Made by a program: the position numbers and the translations under genes. DNA of 64,000 nt, taken from UBA6921 sp964532385 (GTDB taxonomy: Bacteria; Pseudomonadota; Gammaproteobacteria; SG8-11). The notes beneath the pieces are model-generated. The model was given only the letters and a program-made list of their open reading frames with translations. It ran no database searches and had not been told where the DNA came from. The stretch is taken from NCBI GenBank assembly GCA_964532385.1, contig CAZHHW010000003.1:11980-75979 (forward strand). The letters are read 5' to 3'. Below are positions 63,388 to 64,000 of the stretch, one piece after another (position 1 is the first letter of the stretch; each line of letters begins with the position of its first letter).

Positions 63388-64000
63388 ATGCAACTCGATC
63401 CCATCGTATACATCGTGGACGACGACGAAGCGATTCGCAGCGCCTTGCGCTTGCTGATGAAGTCGGCCAATTTACGCGTCGCCGCGTGTGCCTCGGCCGA
63501 GGAGTTTCTGAAAATCTACAAACCGGAGCCGCCCGGCTGCCTGGTGCTCGATATCCGCATGCCCGGCATGAGCGGGCTGGATTTGCAGAAGTTGCTGCTG
63601 GAACGGCACGTTCGGGTGCCGGTGGTTATCATGTCGGGGCACGGCGACGTGACCATGGTGGTGCAGGCCATGAAAAGCGGAGCCGCCGATTTCATCGAAA
63701 AGCCCTTCAAGAACGAAGTGCTGCTGGAACTGGTAAAACAGTGCGTGGCCCGCGATGTCGAGACCCGCAAGCTGGAGCGCCAGCATGTCGAAGCCGCCAC
63801 CCGCATCGCCAGCCTCACCCCGCGCGAACGCGAAGTGATGGAGCTCTTGATTCAAGGCAAGCGCAATAAAATCATCGCCTCGGTGCTGGGTATCAGCAAC
63901 CGCACCGTGGAAGCGCATCGCGCCAAGATCATGGAAAAAATGCACGCCCACTCTCTTTCGGAAATCGTGCGCACTTCATTCGCCGCGGAAGAGGGCGGTA
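63388..64000 (+). CDS. FixJ-type response regulator (cut by window end)
   Basis: At least 204 residues; it runs off the window and is probably almost complete. ATG 63388 is preceded by AGGAGCAGCTCA. Receiver: IVYIVDDDEAIRSALRLL, Asp55 in LVLDIRMPGMSG, VIMSGHGDVTMVVQAMKSGAADFIEKPF with the conserved Lys. The LuxR-type HTH is LTPREREVMELLIQGKRNKIIASVLGISNRTVEAHRAKIMEKM. This is the FixJ/NarL arrangement. It should activate transcription in response to the REC-PAS kinase encoded just upstream. Confidence 0.93.
   Translation, partial: MQLDPIVYIVDDDEAIRSALRLLMKSANLRVAACASAEEFLKIYKPEPPGCLVLDIRMPGMSGLDLQKLLLERHVRVPVVIMSGHGDVTMVVQAMKSGAADFIEKPFKNEVLLELVKQCVARDVETRKLERQHVEAATRIASLTPREREVMELLIQGKRNKIIASVLGISNRTVEAHRAKIMEKMHAHSLSEIVRTSFAAEEGG

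Overview
The window reads as chromosomal DNA of a free-living, Gram-negative gammaproteobacterium. Two conserved blocks point there: rpsP-rimM-trmD-rplS with xerD and dsbC close by, and recA-recX-alaS-lysC-csrA-tRNA-Ser-tRNA-Arg. Base composition is moderately GC-rich. Three runs of about 100 N (4279-4378, 31719-31817, 56293-56392) mark scaffold gaps, so this is a draft assembly. I see no insertion sequence, prophage, CRISPR array or integron. The genus cannot be named from sequence alone.

Layout. 0.2-3.2 kb: DUF4147-type glycerate kinase, an unlisted ~54-residue membrane peptide, a class I glutamine amidotransferase and a secreted retropepsin-like protease. 3.3-9.5 kb: ribosomal protein/tRNA methylation operon, then an O6-alkylguanine repair enzyme, XerD, DsbC and a divergent HD-GYP protein. 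9.5-16.8 kb: an AddAB-type recombination pair on the minus strand. A plus-strand small RNA candidate with repeated GGA motifs lies between the two genes; ferredoxin and a small zinc-ribbon-like protein follow. 16.8-21.7 kb: cache-type histidine kinase with a substrate-binding lipoprotein, then a Tat-exported vanadium haloperoxidase. 22-28.3 kb: RsmB-like methyltransferase, two c-type cytochromes, ArfB, LemA, a TPM-domain protein and a dimethylformamidase-like lipoprotein.

28.3-34 kb (minus strand): a thioredoxin-TolC-adaptor operon without an inner-membrane pump, and an SGNH/MBOAT O-acylation pair. 34.1-40.7 kb (plus strand): a two-component pair resembling the proteobacterial dedicated sortase regulators (no sortase in the window), an OmpA-like lipoprotein and a large PAS histidine kinase. 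40.6-46.8 kb: DUF3859 protein, DODA-type dioxygenase, PncC/CinA, a short phosphate-binding-like protein with a porin-like partner, and an 830-residue Sel1-repeat protein. 47-54 kb: the recA-to-tRNA block with a broken tRNA-Arg copy. 54-64 kb: Tex, a GGDEF-EAL protein, a ChrB C-terminal-domain protein, a PrsT-like TPR lipoprotein, a REC-PAS histidine kinase and a FixJ-type regulator cut by the window end.

Themes. Signalling is dense: four histidine kinases, two response regulators, one GGDEF-EAL and one HD-GYP protein, plus CsrA and a possible CsrA-sequestering RNA. Several clusters concern the envelope: efflux, O-acylation, OmpA, porin and TPR lipoprotein. The least explained items are the GGA-rich RNA, the sortase-type two-component system without a sortase, and the pump-less thioredoxin/TolC/adaptor operon.
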